NCBI RefSeq assembly: GCF_000004075.3
Contig: NC_026658.2
Span: forward strand, 1,240,001-1,304,000
Length of the DNA: 64,000 nt
From: Cucumis sativus
Taxonomy: Eukaryota > Streptophyta > Magnoliopsida > Cucurbitales > Cucurbitaceae
Direction of reading: 5' to 3'
The notes beneath the pieces were generated by a model. It worked only from the letters and a program-made list of their open reading frames with translations, had not been told where the DNA came from and did not search any database. Shown piece after piece: positions 1 to 12,096 of the stretch (the first letter of the stretch is position 1; each line of letters starts with the position of its first letter). The position numbers and the translations under genes are program-made.

Positions 1-3000
1 ACCAAAATCTATAAATTTCCATATTTTACATATAGTACTAACTTTTCATTAATTTTTAAAGAAGAAAAAGAAACATCCAAATATCTAAGAGAAAAAGCAC
101 TAAATAAATAAAAATGATTTTCATTTTTTTGTTTTCTTGAGAAGAGTCATGTTACCCTCTACATGTTACATGAGAGAGAGAGAATATAATTATCTCAGCC
201 ATGTGCATCCATTTGGTGCTAAATACAATGATACACTCCACAATCACCTCTTAAATTTTGAAACTTTGATTGGCTTTTTTGTCCTTTAATTAAAATTAAA
301 TAAATTTGATTGGTTTAATTAGTTAATTAATTAATGTTGGGGTATATATTATAGTTAATTAGATTATAAATAACCCCATTGCTTAAATTGTTTGGAAGAT
401 CCCCATATGGGGGAAAGGGAACTAATTGGTTTGTTGGGTTCCATGTGACATTCACTTGGATCACTTCACAATTTATATCTATTCTTTTCACAAACATCTC
501 AACTATATATGGTCGGTTCTTCACCTAATAATTGACCATATCCTTTTCCTTTTTAACTACAACCCCATTATTGATCTAAACTCTCAACTACCTCATACAT
601 TATCCTTTTATTTTGTTTGTTCCATAATTTATCCCGGTCGTTGGAATATCTTGAATATCATATTTGAAGCTTCAACTTATTAACATATGTATATTGAATG
701 TGTAGTGTGTATTGTAATATATTGTTTTGGTTGGATATCTACGAGTTATCCAAAAAAACCTATCCATTCAAACATATAATTTTGGTAAAGAAAAAGATAT
801 CATTCTCAATGGTAACGGAGGATAATTTCTTATCAAGGAACGAATCTTATTACAACTTCACTCTCCACCTTAATCTCTACAAATTAAGTTAAAATCAAAT
901 AAAAGATCGATGTCATTTCAACTTTAACTCTGTTAAAGAGAAAAACATTTCTAAACATAACAATTCATGTCTAACTTAAGGATCGTAATTGGAAGAAAAG
1001 AAAGAATGAAGTTAAGTATCTTTTGGATTCTTGAAAAGAATAATGTAAAAAGAGAAAAGTGGTGATTATTTAAAAAGAGGGAGAGAGTCGGTCCAAAGAG
1101 CAAAGAGATATCCAAATCCAAGAGAGCATTATATTTAGTTAAAGAGCTTGACAGTTTTTTCTTATATATTATACACAAAGTATATTGTATATATTATAGA
1201 ATTGTTTGGGATTGCCGGAAGATTTGACTTTTTCTTTCTTTCTTTGGTGCGGTTGAATCGAACTTTTAACTTAAAAGTTGATATAGTATCGTAAAGTTAC
1301 GTTAGTTGAATTATTGTTATAAAAAAAATCTACATTAGGTTTCGTTTATGTACTTTCCTTACTTAAACTCAAATTATTGAAGCCTATACTAGGTTGGATA
1401 GTCGTTTGAGTTGTAAAAATAACTAAGTGTCGATGTTTTCAAAAACCTAGTTAATTATTACATAAATTCTATTCACCCATATCTCAATACTGATTTTGGC
1501 ATTTAAATTATGCAAAAGTTTTAATTTTAAGTGCTTCTTTTTATTTATTAATTAAACTTTTTGATCTACATAGAAAATAAATAATAAAAAATTATTGGAT
1601 TAATACCAAGTTCTCTTCTTTCCAAATTGTTCACACACATATGTTACATAAACTTCGGATACGAAGAAAGACGTATTAAAAAAAAAATTATGTACTTAAG
1701 AACACTTGTTTTCTTTTATATACTCAAAGACGTTTTTTTCAACTCTTGAAAAGGTGTTTCAAACATATGTCCAAAATTTAAGTAGGAAAAAAGCTATCGA
1801 GGGTCTACTATATGTGTGTGTGTGTAAATGAGTCAAAAAGTATAGGTTAAAAAATATAACAAAAACAAAATGAGGGTGCAAGTGGATATACATAAAATCC
1901 TAAGGAAGATCTTAAGATGCGAAAATTTGGTGAATTAAAGAGAAAAATATAGGCATATAGTTGAATTAGGGAGGACACAATTATCAATGTCTTAAAAAGA
2001 ATATAATTTAGGGTAATTTGGTCTATATGTCACCCTAATGGCATCTACAATGCCTTTTCTTAAGGTGTGATATCATATTCAACTATTCTAAAGGAGAGAG
2101 AGTAAGTAATCTCCAAATGAGAGATTATTTAACCTTCCTTAATTATTTTGTGCTTAGTTTAATTAGAGATACTCCTTATGTATTAACTTAACCATCAACA
2201 CTATATTTGTGCAAAAGAATCTCTTACTTAGGTCAGCTCAGAGTATGTATTACTACCGTGCACATAAAAAAGAAGTGAGTCGAGAGTTAAGTTCAAGAAA
2301 AACTTACAAGTAAAACCCTATGTAGATAAGATTCGAGTGTCAACAAGATGTATATTATAATAATGATAGAGAAGATGACTAAGTATATGGAGTGATTTAG
2401 GTATTGAAAAAGAGGAAAGAAAGACATATTAATAATGGAGGTGGAAGGGGGAAAACGTCAAAGAAGAAGGGGGCCGGGGAGAGAGGAAGAAGAAGATAGT
2501 TTGAAAATCCCATGAATCTCCATTCCCAAGAAACGAATAAAACAGATTCAACAGTGAAAACTCAAACAAACAGAGAGAGAGAGAGAGAAGAAAAACAATG
2601 GTCAAAAGGAAACTTTGGCATCCGCATAACATGGGGGTGATAAAAACAAAACAAATGTTCTTATGATTTGGTTCATATTGAAAGTTTCATTAATAATATT
2701 ATAAGTTTTGTAAGCTAAAGAAATCAATACATATATGTTGACTGTTGAAGGGAATGACAGAGGATACCTTTGAAATTAGGGGAAGTTTAAGATTTCGAGG
2801 TTTTGAGTTTGAATGGAATTTCGTCCTTCTCTTCTTTTTTTCTTTTTCTTTACACTTTCAACCCTTTCCTTCTATATATATTACAATGTTAAGCATACTT
2901 TACTATTTAGGGTAGTTTTGAATCTAACAATTAAACCCTAATTTAAATTTCATTATGATATGATAATCAACAGCCTCCCAACCTTACCACCTTCTTCACA

Positions 3001-3119
3001 AACTTTGGTACAACATTAATAAATCGAGCTCTTAGTTGTTATATATCATCCTTTGATTCATAGGTTTGAAATGTGAAAATCAATTTTATTGTTTATCGAT
3101 GGAGCAAAATAAGCAACGT

Positions 3120-3330
3120 TTGAGTTAAATTTTAAATAATTATAGTGGATAGCAATTTTTGAAATAATAATTAAGTATAAAGTAATACTTTTTATTATAT
3201 CGATGAGAGTTCATCGTACCAATATTTGTAATATAATCTAGGCGGGTGATAGACTTTAATTATAGATTTTGCTATATTTACAATTTTCTTAAAATGTTTT
3301 TATATATTTAATTATTTTTAATCTAATTGT
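3120..3330. repeat. MITE-like fold-back repeat copy (decayed)
   Basis: The right half contains 'gattttgctatatttaca' at about 3265-3283 followed by a T-rich tail ending near 3303, which is the right arm of a repeat family seen elsewhere in this window (4.2, 16.6, 23.5 and 47.4 kb). A 'gtgatagac' core is visible at about 3246. The left arm is poorly preserved, so the left boundary is uncertain. Confidence 0.4.
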
Positions 3331-4224
3331 TTTATTTTCAACTATCACTCTCGTTTTAAAAGATAATATTTTTTAAAAAAATTAAATCGTATTTAATTTT
3401 AATTAAATTTAAGATTCTTATTTTGGGAATGGTTATTAATTAATTGTGGGTTTTTTTTAATGATTTATTAACTAATATAGCATATATATTCCTAAACTTT
3501 AAAATGAATGATATGCTAATTCCTTTTTTTCATGGATATTAAAAATTGTGTTGTATTTCAAATATATTTGGAGTTGTTTCAAATGCATTAAGGATCTTAA
3601 TTTTAGTATGTACTCCATACCTTAATTTTAGTATGGCTTCTAATAAGATAAACATTAAACATATTTTATGTTTAAGTTTCTTTTATTACAAAGTATATAT
3701 ACTTCATACTATATATATAATAATAATAACAATTTTAGAAGAAAAAGAAATACTACATTTTTCCATACTTTATGTCTCTTAAGGAAGTGAAATTATGGTA
3801 TGGATAGCTCAATTTTGTTGGGTTTGTGGACAAGTCCACAATTTGAGTGAAGGCCCAAAACAGATGTGAGATGGCTCACTATGGCCAATTGAAAACCACT
3901 TATATAAAAGAGTTAGGGCTACTTAAACTTTTGTCCATGTCCATAAAAGCTATTTAAATTGGTAGAAACGTCCATGAAAATATCTATAAAATATTTCTTA
4001 AAAGAAAAATATAAGAACGTATAATTTACATTAGTAAATAAATATAATATATTTACATTAGTGATTTTCACGTGATATCAACAATAAATTTGTTGAAAGA
4101 GGGAAGAAAAAGTTGTATAAGAAAGATGTAAAAGATGAAATTTGTTTAAAGTAATAATAACTTAATTAGACAATTTATAATGACATCAATATAAAAAAAT
4201 TAAAATAAAAATTATGGCATTTAT

Positions 4225-4395
4225 TTAAAGGATATTTTTAAAAATAACAAAACAAATTAAAATATTTACAAGTTATAGCAAAATTTTGAATTTTATAAAT
4301 GATAGTCTTATCACTTTAACATATCAGTTATAGAATTTGTTATAAATTGTAAATATTTTGTAAAATTTGCTATTTTTGAAAAAAATTTATTCAAA
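4225..4395. repeat. MITE-like fold-back repeat copy
   Basis: Two nested pairs of inverted arms are visible. The outer pair is 'tttttaaaaataacaaaac' near 4233-4251 against a reverse-complement copy near 4366-4390. The inner pair is 'aaaatatttacaagttatag' near 4260-4279 against its near complement near 4331-4360. The centre is a short spacer with 'gatagtcttatcac'. This matches the arm and core pattern of the copies at 23.5 and 47.4 kb. No protein is encoded. Confidence 0.55.
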
Positions 4396-4694
4396 TTATT
4401 GAAATATCTTGATCATGATGTTTGAATGACTAACTATCAGATATTTCTAAACCCTAAATTTAACTTGTATTTGTATATTTATTAATTACAAAATTGAGTA
4501 TTCAAATATCTCTAACCTTGATGTCTCTGCTTTGTACTTTGAAATATTTTTTTGGATAATAATTAAGTTGATTATTGTCTTTATGTTTGTGAACGTAACT
4601 ATTGTATTGTCACTAGACTACCCGTGAATTTTTGTATTGATTCTCTAATACACTTTTGTACTTATCATAATTTGATACAATAATAAAATAAAAT

Positions 4695-4835
4695 AAAAGA
4701 AGAAATATTTTTAAAAATAGTAAAATGAATTAAAATATTTATAAACTATAACAAAATTTTAGATTATGAAATTACAATTTTGGTATAGTAAATATTTTAT
4801 AAATTCTTAAAAATTTCGCAAAAGTAAAAAAAATA
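4695..4835. repeat. MITE-like fold-back repeat copy, truncated
   Basis: The order of motifs repeats that of the element 450 bp upstream: 'atttttaaaaatagtaaaat', then 'aaaatatttataaactataa', then an A/T-rich centre and a partial right arm. The 'gatag' core is lost. It is probably a second, shortened member of the same family, about 40 bp upstream of the leader of the uL18-type gene. Confidence 0.4.
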
Positions 4836-4867
4836 GATAAAAATAAAAGACGGATTTCTACTTCTTT

Positions 4868-6410
4868 GTCTCTCTTCCTCTTCTTCCCTTTTCCTTCTTC
4901 TCCTCCACGGCGGCGTAGTGCTGTGTGGTGACGGCGAGATTAGCGACGATTTGTTGTTTCTACTTCTGCTTCTGCAAGCAATCGGCTGTCAGGTACGAAA
5001 ATCATCCTCTTGTAATCGGTATCTATAAATTTCTCTCTCACTCAAACAACCCAGATCGTTCTTTCTCTCTTTCTTCTTTTCAATGCACTTTTTTTACAGG
5101 GTTTTTAGTTTGTTGTTGTTGAATACAGATGGGTTTTGATAAGTTGTGTTCATCTTTGCTTTCTATCATTTCTTGTTGTTCTGATTAATTTTAGGCTTAT
5201 GCGAACAAGTAGAAAGAAAGAGACTGATAGGAGGGATTTGGGTTGGGTTTTTTTTATGTTTAATTTTTGTCAGATTGTCGATTTTTTACTCTTGTACTAA
5301 AAAAAATTCTAACTTTCACAATACGCGAGGTTTTAATGGGCAGGGATTTACTGTGGCTGTGAAAACTGGTTTGACAAAGGATTTGGGTGTTCATCCTATA
5401 GCGGCTGAAGAATTTGTCACCATGCGAACTCCTACAAGGGAGATTCGTAGAAATCCTGAGGTTTGTTGACAATTGTAAGCCTGTGCTGGTTGACCAATTT
5501 GCAATTTTTGATGCTTCGACTAATAAATAATGGATCATTGCCTTTTAACAATTTAGAATGCACAAATTGGCTCGGAAACTGATATCATATGGGTTACTAT
5601 CTGTTAGGAGAAGTCAGAATCTGAGGCTAAAGATGCAGCAGGGGTATAAAACGGATGCAAGCTTAATCAATTTGTAATTCGAAAACTTTAGTCAGTCCTT
5701 TCAGGTATCCACTCTCTTGACCTACGTACCATTTATTGAGTTCTTTACAAGTGTGATGTAACTTTCATTGGATTTGTTTCCACTGCTCTGCTACTACAAA
5801 GTTTATTACTTTCAGAGCTAGAAATGTTGATGTCAAGTTTATTGATTAAGTGTTATTTGATCCAGAAGTTGAGAAAATACCATGAAACTATGATGATATA
5901 CTTTTACGTCAGTGAACCTAAAATTGAAATGTCCATATATTTTCAAAGCCATGGAATCACTTTTTTGGTGTATCCACTTGAGATTATGTTGAAAATGGAT
6001 AATTGAAAAACAAGCAATGCTGATATTAGTTAGATTCCATCTGAATGCCACTGGAAATCTGTAGATTACTCTACAAAGTTCATTCACAGAGAGTATAGCC
6101 ATCAGAGAAGGATATGGTCAATGGAGAATAAGGGAATTTTTCTTTACTTTTTGGTGTCAAGGGATGGAAGTTTTAGGCTATTTGAAAGACGTGAATCCAC
6201 AAACCTTAGTTTGTTACAATGTATTTGTTCTTAAGTGTTGTAATCTTCTTAGCTTTGAATGGGAAATAAAAAAAATACTATGTGTATATGCTTATCATCC
6301 AGCGTTTTGAGCCTGAACTATACATTTATTTTTTCTTCATACTAATCCACGAACGTTATTCTACCGCTTTTTGCTACTCTGCTAACTCATGGAACGTTTT
6401 AACATTTCAG
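4868..6410 (+). other. Probable spliced 5' leader of the uL18-type gene
   Basis: A pyrimidine-rich, GC-richer segment (about 4868-4992) ends in CAG|gtacg and looks like a first non-coding exon. A second candidate exon lies at 5344-5460, bounded by 'gggcag' and 'gag|gtttgt'. A third begins at 6411 after 'aacatttcag' and runs into the CDS. The middle exon carries an ATG at 5422 in a reasonable context. Joined to 6411 it opens an upstream frame of about 49 codons that overlaps the main start out of frame. Exon use is inferred from splice signals only; other leader exons are possible. Confidence 0.5.
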
Positions 6411-6447
6411 ATAGGTAACAGGGATTTTGAGAAAATCGCTGCTGGGA

Positions 6448-6837
6448 ATGACGCTATTAAAGCGCTATGTATTGCGATTATTCTTATCTTTGAAGTACAT
6501 AACAGCGAATGTGGTAGATAGAAACAATGGACGAGTCGTTGCAACTGCATCCACAGTGGAGCACTCCATAAAAAACTCACTTGAATGTGGCCGGTCTTGT
6601 AATGCTAAGGCAGCAGCAATTGTTGGAGAGGTGTTGGCTATGCGACTCAAAGTTGATGGTCTCGAACAGGGGCAAGGAAGAGGGATTCACGCAGACATAA
6701 AAAAAGAAATTGAGAAGAAAGGCTTCAAAAACCACACAAAAATCTGGGCTATAGTGAACTCACTAAAGAATAACGGAGTTAAACTCATTCTCGACAACAA
6801 TGTTGACGACAATGCAGCTCAATCGAACTATCAATAA
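6448..6837 (+). CDS. uL18 (L18p/L5e) family ribosomal-type protein
   Basis: The 129-residue frame starts MTLLKRYVLRLFLSL and continues KYITANVVDRNNGRVVATAS. This is the N-terminal beta-strand signature of bacterial-type uL18, the 5S rRNA-binding protein of the large subunit. The pattern 'CGRSCNAKAAAIVGEVLAMR' near residues 54-73 fits the conserved helix that follows, and GVKLIL near the C-terminus fits the family ending. It resembles the small plant L18p/L5e proteins (At1g08845-like). No clear organelle transit peptide is present, so a mitochondrial or specialised role is possible but unproven. An open frame extends 21 nt upstream without an ATG, so 6448 is the first usable in-frame start in this exon. 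The coding part is intronless; the leader upstream appears spliced. Confidence 0.82.
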   Translation: MTLLKRYVLRLFLSLKYITANVVDRNNGRVVATASTVEHSIKNSLECGRSCNAKAAAIVGEVLAMRLKVDGLEQGQGRGIHADIKKEIEKKGFKNHTKIWAIVNSLKNNGVKLILDNNVDDNAAQSNYQ

Positions 6838-7690
6838 GCATCGAAAAGCGATCTTATTGTCCATCCCTAAGAAAAAAGTGGGTTAGGCTAGAGCTCAACC
6901 ATCATGGAAGACTAGATGCTGCTAAAGTGGAAGGTACTATCTTTATTAAACATCAGTCACTCATGATATTTGGAAGTTTATGAAGCAGAGACAACTTTAT
7001 ATCTCCACTTATAAAATGCTGGCATGTTGATATAGTGATACCACAGCCCACTTGGGCTAATGATAATGTTATCACACTAAAATGGCCTTATATGATCATC
7101 AAACTCTACACTACTTTCTCCTCTTTCATCCCGGTTTTTACTTTGTTTTTTTTTTCTCCCTTTTACTGGTTTAAGAGTTGTATAGAGATTAGCTTTTGTT
7201 TTCTGGTTTAAGAGGCTGTCGTTTTCTTGCTCGTGCTGTTTGATATCACACTGTTGCGTGAAAGAATTGTAGAATAGAAGATACTAATCAAGTCTTTTCA
7301 GGTTTTTGAATGAAGATTCCATTTCATAAGAATTTCATTATGAATGTTACAGCTTATTTTTAGAAATTTGTTTAGGCTTTAAACATTGTTTTCACCGGAG
7401 TGTTAGTAGGGGAAAATTTCAGTAAATTTTGTGTAGAGTCGAAGGGTTGTTTAACTAAATTTTACCACTACGAGTCAAAATTTGAGATGGATCCCTAACA
7501 TCACTATGAATTAAGTAAACAAGTGAACGAATGTTAGGTTTTGGCAAATAAGAAGATTGATGACTTTTTGCAAAGATGTAAAGTTCACACTGAAAACCAG
7601 AACAATCTATTTCTTTAAATAAATTTGAGAACAAATACTTTAAACAAAAGAAATTTGAATGTTCTTATATATGATACCAAAGAATTAAAG
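6838..7690. other. 3' flank and intergenic DNA, nothing recognised
   Basis: This holds the probable 3' untranslated region of the uL18-type gene and then AT-rich spacer. I see no open frame or repeat that I can name. Confidence 0.5.
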
Positions 7691-8110
7691 TTTCTTTAAC
7701 TGAGGAAGAACTAATAGTACTCAAGCCATGAACTTATTATGAGTAGTTGTAACATCATCAAAGTAGTAGAGCCCATCAAGCATCCTAGCACATCCAATCG
7801 TCTCGCTCGAAATTGATGCTAAAAGGCGTACAATGGGAGTCAAAGAAGGTAACACTACCGTTAGCATCATTGGAGATTTTACTAACAGATAACAAATTGC
7901 ATACTAAATTGAGAAACGTGAAGAACATAATACAAAGGAAGTTTTGGAGTTCAATGAATAGTGTCTTTCCCTACAATGGAGGTGGAAGAGTGGTTCTTGC
8001 TAGAATTCTGCCTCTAACCCCATCAAACTCTAACATTGAGTCCAATAAGGAATTTGTAAATACAACCCGTCTTCCACAATTTCCTTGTACTGTTTTTTAT
8101 CCTTTGTAGA
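7690..8110 (-). mobile_element. Copia-type LTR retrotransposon gag-pol fragment, decayed
   Basis: Read on the minus strand, pieces of a Ty1/Copia polyprotein appear in order. Near 8035-8000 is 'EFDGVRGRILARTTLPP', the end of the gag domain. Near 7925-7870 is 'LNLVCNLLSVSKISNDA', then 'VTFFDSHC' near 7850. After a frameshift comes 'ARMLDGLYYFDDVTT' near 7790-7745, the GAG-pre-integrase region. The frame is broken by stops and at least one shift, and the zinc knuckle and active-site part expected between gag and this segment is missing, so there is an internal deletion. The plus-strand frame at 7813-8109 is the antisense shadow of this relic. No LTRs were found beside it. Confidence 0.75.
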
Positions 8111-8408
8111 CTTCCATTAATACATATCGAAAAGGTAAAATTTTGCCAAATCTTTTTTAACCTCATTGTCGAATATCACTTAGCTAGGAAAGAAATAAGA
8201 GAACAAAGAAACGTTTCTTTCTTTATTTAATTACAAGTGTGTGCACGTGTGTGCGTGTGTGACGCAGTGGGGGTGGAAGTTATAAATGAGATGGTTAAGA
8301 AATAGAAAGGGAAATGGGGGTATGGGGGGAGCAATGAAATAGGTGTAGGGTTGTGTGGAGGGGAAAGGAAGGGTCCAATTTGTGAATGTGCTTTCACTTT
8401 CATAACAT

Positions 8409-8430
8409 GGGGAAAGGGAAAGGGAAAGGG
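8409..8430 (+). repeat. GGGAAA tandem repeat, G-quadruplex-capable
   Basis: Four runs of three or more G are separated by AAA (8409-8412, 8416-8418, 8422-8424, 8428-8430). The pattern meets the usual G3N1-7 rule for an intramolecular quadruplex. It sits in a purine-rich block with no gene. Confidence 0.7.
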
Positions 8431-8728
8431 AAACCTTATCTTGAAACCTAAGGAAAGGAAAAGGGAGAGGGGACACCCATATCTTGCTCCCTCCAAATAC
8501 TAAACGCCCCACTTTCTTTCACCTTCACGCCCCAATAATTCCATTTTTTTTCTTCTTCCTTTTTCCTCCATGCAGCCGTGCACAATCATTTTCACATTTC
8601 TTCTTTCTTTTTTTTCCCCCACTGACATCTTTTTTAGTCTTTGCTTTTTCTCTTCTTCTTTTTTTTATCTGTCTTTTTCTATAAAGATAAAAATAGTTTT
8701 ATTCTTACCTTATAATTTAGTTCATATA

Positions 8729-8807
8729 TACAGTTTATGAGAGTTTTGTTTGAAGGTTTAATCATAAACCCCATGTACAGTTTATGAGAGTTTTGTTTGA
8801 AGGTTTA
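8729..8807 (+). repeat. Direct repeat of 32 bp, two copies
   Basis: An identical 32-bp stretch beginning 'tacagtttatgagagttttg' occurs at 8729-8760 and 8776-8807, 47 bp apart. The start of a third copy ('tacagtttatg') follows directly at about 8806. It looks like a small recent tandem duplication. Confidence 0.8.
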
Positions 8808-11800
8808 CAGTTTATGTTTTAACACTTTTCCTTTTCAATACAAACAAATAGAGTATGGAAGACCGATCTTTAAAATCAATAAGTATGATTGTTTTGAATA
8901 TATGATCAAAGTCTTGCATTGGTTTGTGTTAGATAAAGGGGATGTAAATGAGAACAACGTTATCTCCATTGGTATAAGTTCTTTTGGGTTGGAACCAAAA
9001 TTGAAGTCATGAAGGTCGTTTATGTATCTAAAATGGATAGTATAAAAAAAACCCTAATTTCCATCAACAATATACCACGCTTAAACTTTACTATTTATTT
9101 ATGCTATATTTTAAAACTAGTTTCTTTAGAGTAAAAGTGATAGGATACACCACACTCGATTGGAACCCTAATATGTCCATCGAAAACTATATGAAATGTT
9201 GACAATGAAGATATGTAGTTTATATGTAGCATTTTGACGAAGAACCAAAGATAACGTTGCAACTTTTGAAAGAGGGGAGATAAAATAGGGTGAAAAGAAA
9301 AAGGAAAGGGTGTGTATGTGTGGTGAAAGGAAAGAGTGGAGGGTGTAGGGCATTTGTGTTGAGAAGAATGAAAGAGACATCCAACCCTCCGGGAACAGAG
9401 TCAAAGCTCAAAGGCCAAAAACACACAACTTTGCCTTTTCTTTTATAACATTTCAAAAACATATATTATTACACCTAAACAAAAAACCATCCATCCAATT
9501 CAATCCAATCACACACACGTGTGTTTATTCCCCTATTTCCTTAATTACTTTCCTTCCTTTTTTTTAGTTTCGAAATGATACACTCTTAGTTTTTAGATTT
9601 TGAAAAACGTTTAGGGTAAAAAGTGGGTAATTATAGTCATGACTTATAGTAGTGATTTATGTTTAGAACGTAAATTATGTTAATTTAGATTATAATGGTA
9701 TGTGTGTTTGAGGTGTAACAAATAGTGAGAATTTTTAAGTGGTATGACTTCAAACTAAATGACTAAAAGTATAACATTTTGAGATCAAAGAGATTAAAAA
9801 TGGGGAAATCCTAAATTTACTTTTCCTTTTTTTTATATGGATTTTTCTCAATTATTTTTCTTTGTATACTGTCCAATTACTCTCGTCCACGTGGGGAAAA
9901 CCTATAAATTCAAGTTTCTACCCAACGCTTTGGAACACTTTATTTCGTTTTTAAATAATTCAGCAATCAATTATTGGATTCACAATTAATTTATATAAAT
10001 TTGGCCTTTGAATTAAGAACTTCATTTTGTTTTTATAATCCAAACATCAAACTAATTGGTCAATTAAAAAAAAAAAAAGAAGGAAATTTTCCCTTTTCAA
10101 TCTCTCTTATTTTTTTCCTTAAAATTTAGACGTGTGTTTATAATGCTCATCTCTATCGTTTTCGTTGTAAAAAATTATGATCCCCACCATTTGAGTTTAG
10201 AATTAATTTTCAATGCATCTTTTGTTAATTAATATCATGTAATTTAAATCTATCTTTACTTACTATCATCAACTTTTGGATTAATTATTTAGTTTTCTTT
10301 ATCTTATTTATTTATTTATATATATATTATGACTGTAATTCTACTCAAATTCTAAATGAATTTATTAATATAACTTGACACATATTAATTATATTAATGT
10401 AACGTGTACTCTATTTTTAACATTAAAGTACTTAATACTTTACCTATAGATTTGATTATTGTTTTTCTTTCAATATAATTTATTTATAATTCAAATCTTA
10501 AGAATATATATATATAGACCATATGCTCTTGTAATGAGACAAATTAATTAACAAGTTGATTGTGTCAATTAACTAATTATGAAGCCAACAAAAAAAAGAT
10601 AAGCAAAATAACACAAACACTTGAAAATCGACAACAGAGAATTACATTAACGTTGTTCACTAACAAAGATTAGCTACATCTATGAGTAAAGAGAGAGAGA
10701 GAGTTATTAGTTTTACTATTAATGAGGAAAATTATTTCAAACTATCCGTAAGTAGACACTTTTAGGTGCACTCCTTTAAATAATCCCAAGATTTTAACCG
10801 TAAATAACAAAAGTAGTATAAATGCAATAATACAACTTAGGTATTGAAATCAATTCCAAATTCAGTGATTATTACAAGAGATGACTAGATAACAGATTCA
10901 AGACATTTCAATATATGAAAGAGATAAAAGATATATTATTAAAAAAATGGTCGATATATAGGGTACGCTTCGTACACGATACATGTTTAGTTTGCATTAA
11001 TATGAAAGAGGGAGGGGAAATGTAGGGAAAGAAGAAAACAAAAGGATGTACTTTAGGGGTGAAATGAGAAGAGGGAGCCACAAGTAATAAAAGGAGGAGG
11101 CAATGGATGGGGGTGGGGGGGAGAAGAAGAGGAAGAAGAAGAGGCAAAGGCAGCCCAAAGGGTTGGCCTAAGCCTTAAGCCCACGTGCTGCACATAAATG
11201 CTCTTCAGACAAAACTAATCCCACACTCTGCCCCCTTTCACCTATTTGCCTTCTCTCAATCTTCTTCCCCTTTCTCTTCTACAGTTCTTCCTGTCTCCTT
11301 TTTGTTCCTCTCATTGTCCCCTCTCCGCCGTGGCCTCTCCTCCGCCTCGGCCTCCATCTACCGTCTTCTCCCTCCCCTTTTTTCTTCTCTTTTGTTACTC
11401 TATACTCTTTTGCCTTGTGTTGGAGAAAGGACTAAAGTTTGTACCATCAAAGTATGATGTTTTAACTTTAACTTGTGTATTGTAACGTTTGTTTTCTTTT
11501 GTTATGGAGTTGGATTTGTTCCCATTTTTCTCCTAACAAAACCACTTTGACTTTAGATCAATCAATCAAATAAGTAAGGCAGGACATGTTCAAAATCCCT
11601 ATTCAAATTACTATTAAACAATCTTGAGTGGTACGAGGAGAGAACTTCTTATCATTTTTTGGTTATTGTGTTCATTTACATCTATCCTAATGAACCGTTT
11701 ATTAGTAGTTTGTTGATTCAATTTTTACGTTCATTAGCAATTTAAAAGTATAATTCGTTTTTACTTGGATTGCAGTGATAAAAGGACTAAACTTTTTAAC

Positions 11801-12096
11801 ATAAATGATACTAAAAGAAAAGAAAAAACTATTACTTTCCAGTTTGTTCAAATAATTCCCACACAAATCTGGCAAGAAGGAGAGAACAAAAAGACACAAA
11901 GTTTCTATAAAAGAAAAAACAGCATAACAAACTCTGGCTCTTTTACACAATCAATTCAAATCTGGGAAGAAGTAAAATAAGAAGAAGAAGAAGAAGAAGA
12001 TTGAATCCATCCATCTCTAGAAATGTTTCCCAGAAAAATGAGTCAGAAGCAAAAAGAGAAAAAAAAGACATAAAACACACTAACAAAGATTGATTG

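Larger units (their letters stand above)
1..4860. other. AT-rich intergenic region, no gene seen
   Basis: This stretch has no open frame with recognisable protein character; the frames present are short and compositionally AT-driven. It holds short GA/CT runs (about 172-183 and 2571-2592), a short TG run near 1812-1824, and several fold-back repeat copies listed separately (about 3120-3330, 4229-4390 and 4700-4830). From about 4855 the DNA becomes pyrimidine-rich and leads into the probable transcribed leader of the next gene. Confidence 0.6.
8111..12096. other. Intergenic region with pyrimidine-rich and low-complexity DNA
   Basis: No gene is supported. Several strongly strand-biased tracts occur: purine-rich on the plus strand at about 8330-8480 and pyrimidine-rich at about 8510-8690 and 11220-11410. 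These generate long but repetitive frames that I reject. The segment at 11180-11410 has promoter- and leader-like features (a CACGTG at about 11182 followed by a pyrimidine patch) but no convincing protein downstream. A GAA triplet run sits at about 11980-12001, close to the 3' end of the GH3 gene. Confidence 0.5.

Noticed and set aside
7813..8109. 98-codon plus-strand frame
   Set aside because: It is the antisense reading of the Copia relic on the minus strand.
8227..8684. Several overlapping frames of 60-93 codons on both strands
   Set aside because: They arise from strand-biased purine/pyrimidine DNA, are dominated by Phe, Leu, Pro and Ser, and show no protein-like motif or splice context.
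10908..11485. Frames rich in Leu, Pro and Ser on both strands
   Set aside because: These come from low-complexity pyrimidine-rich DNA with no family resemblance. The region may be a leader or non-coding transcript, but not a supported CDS.
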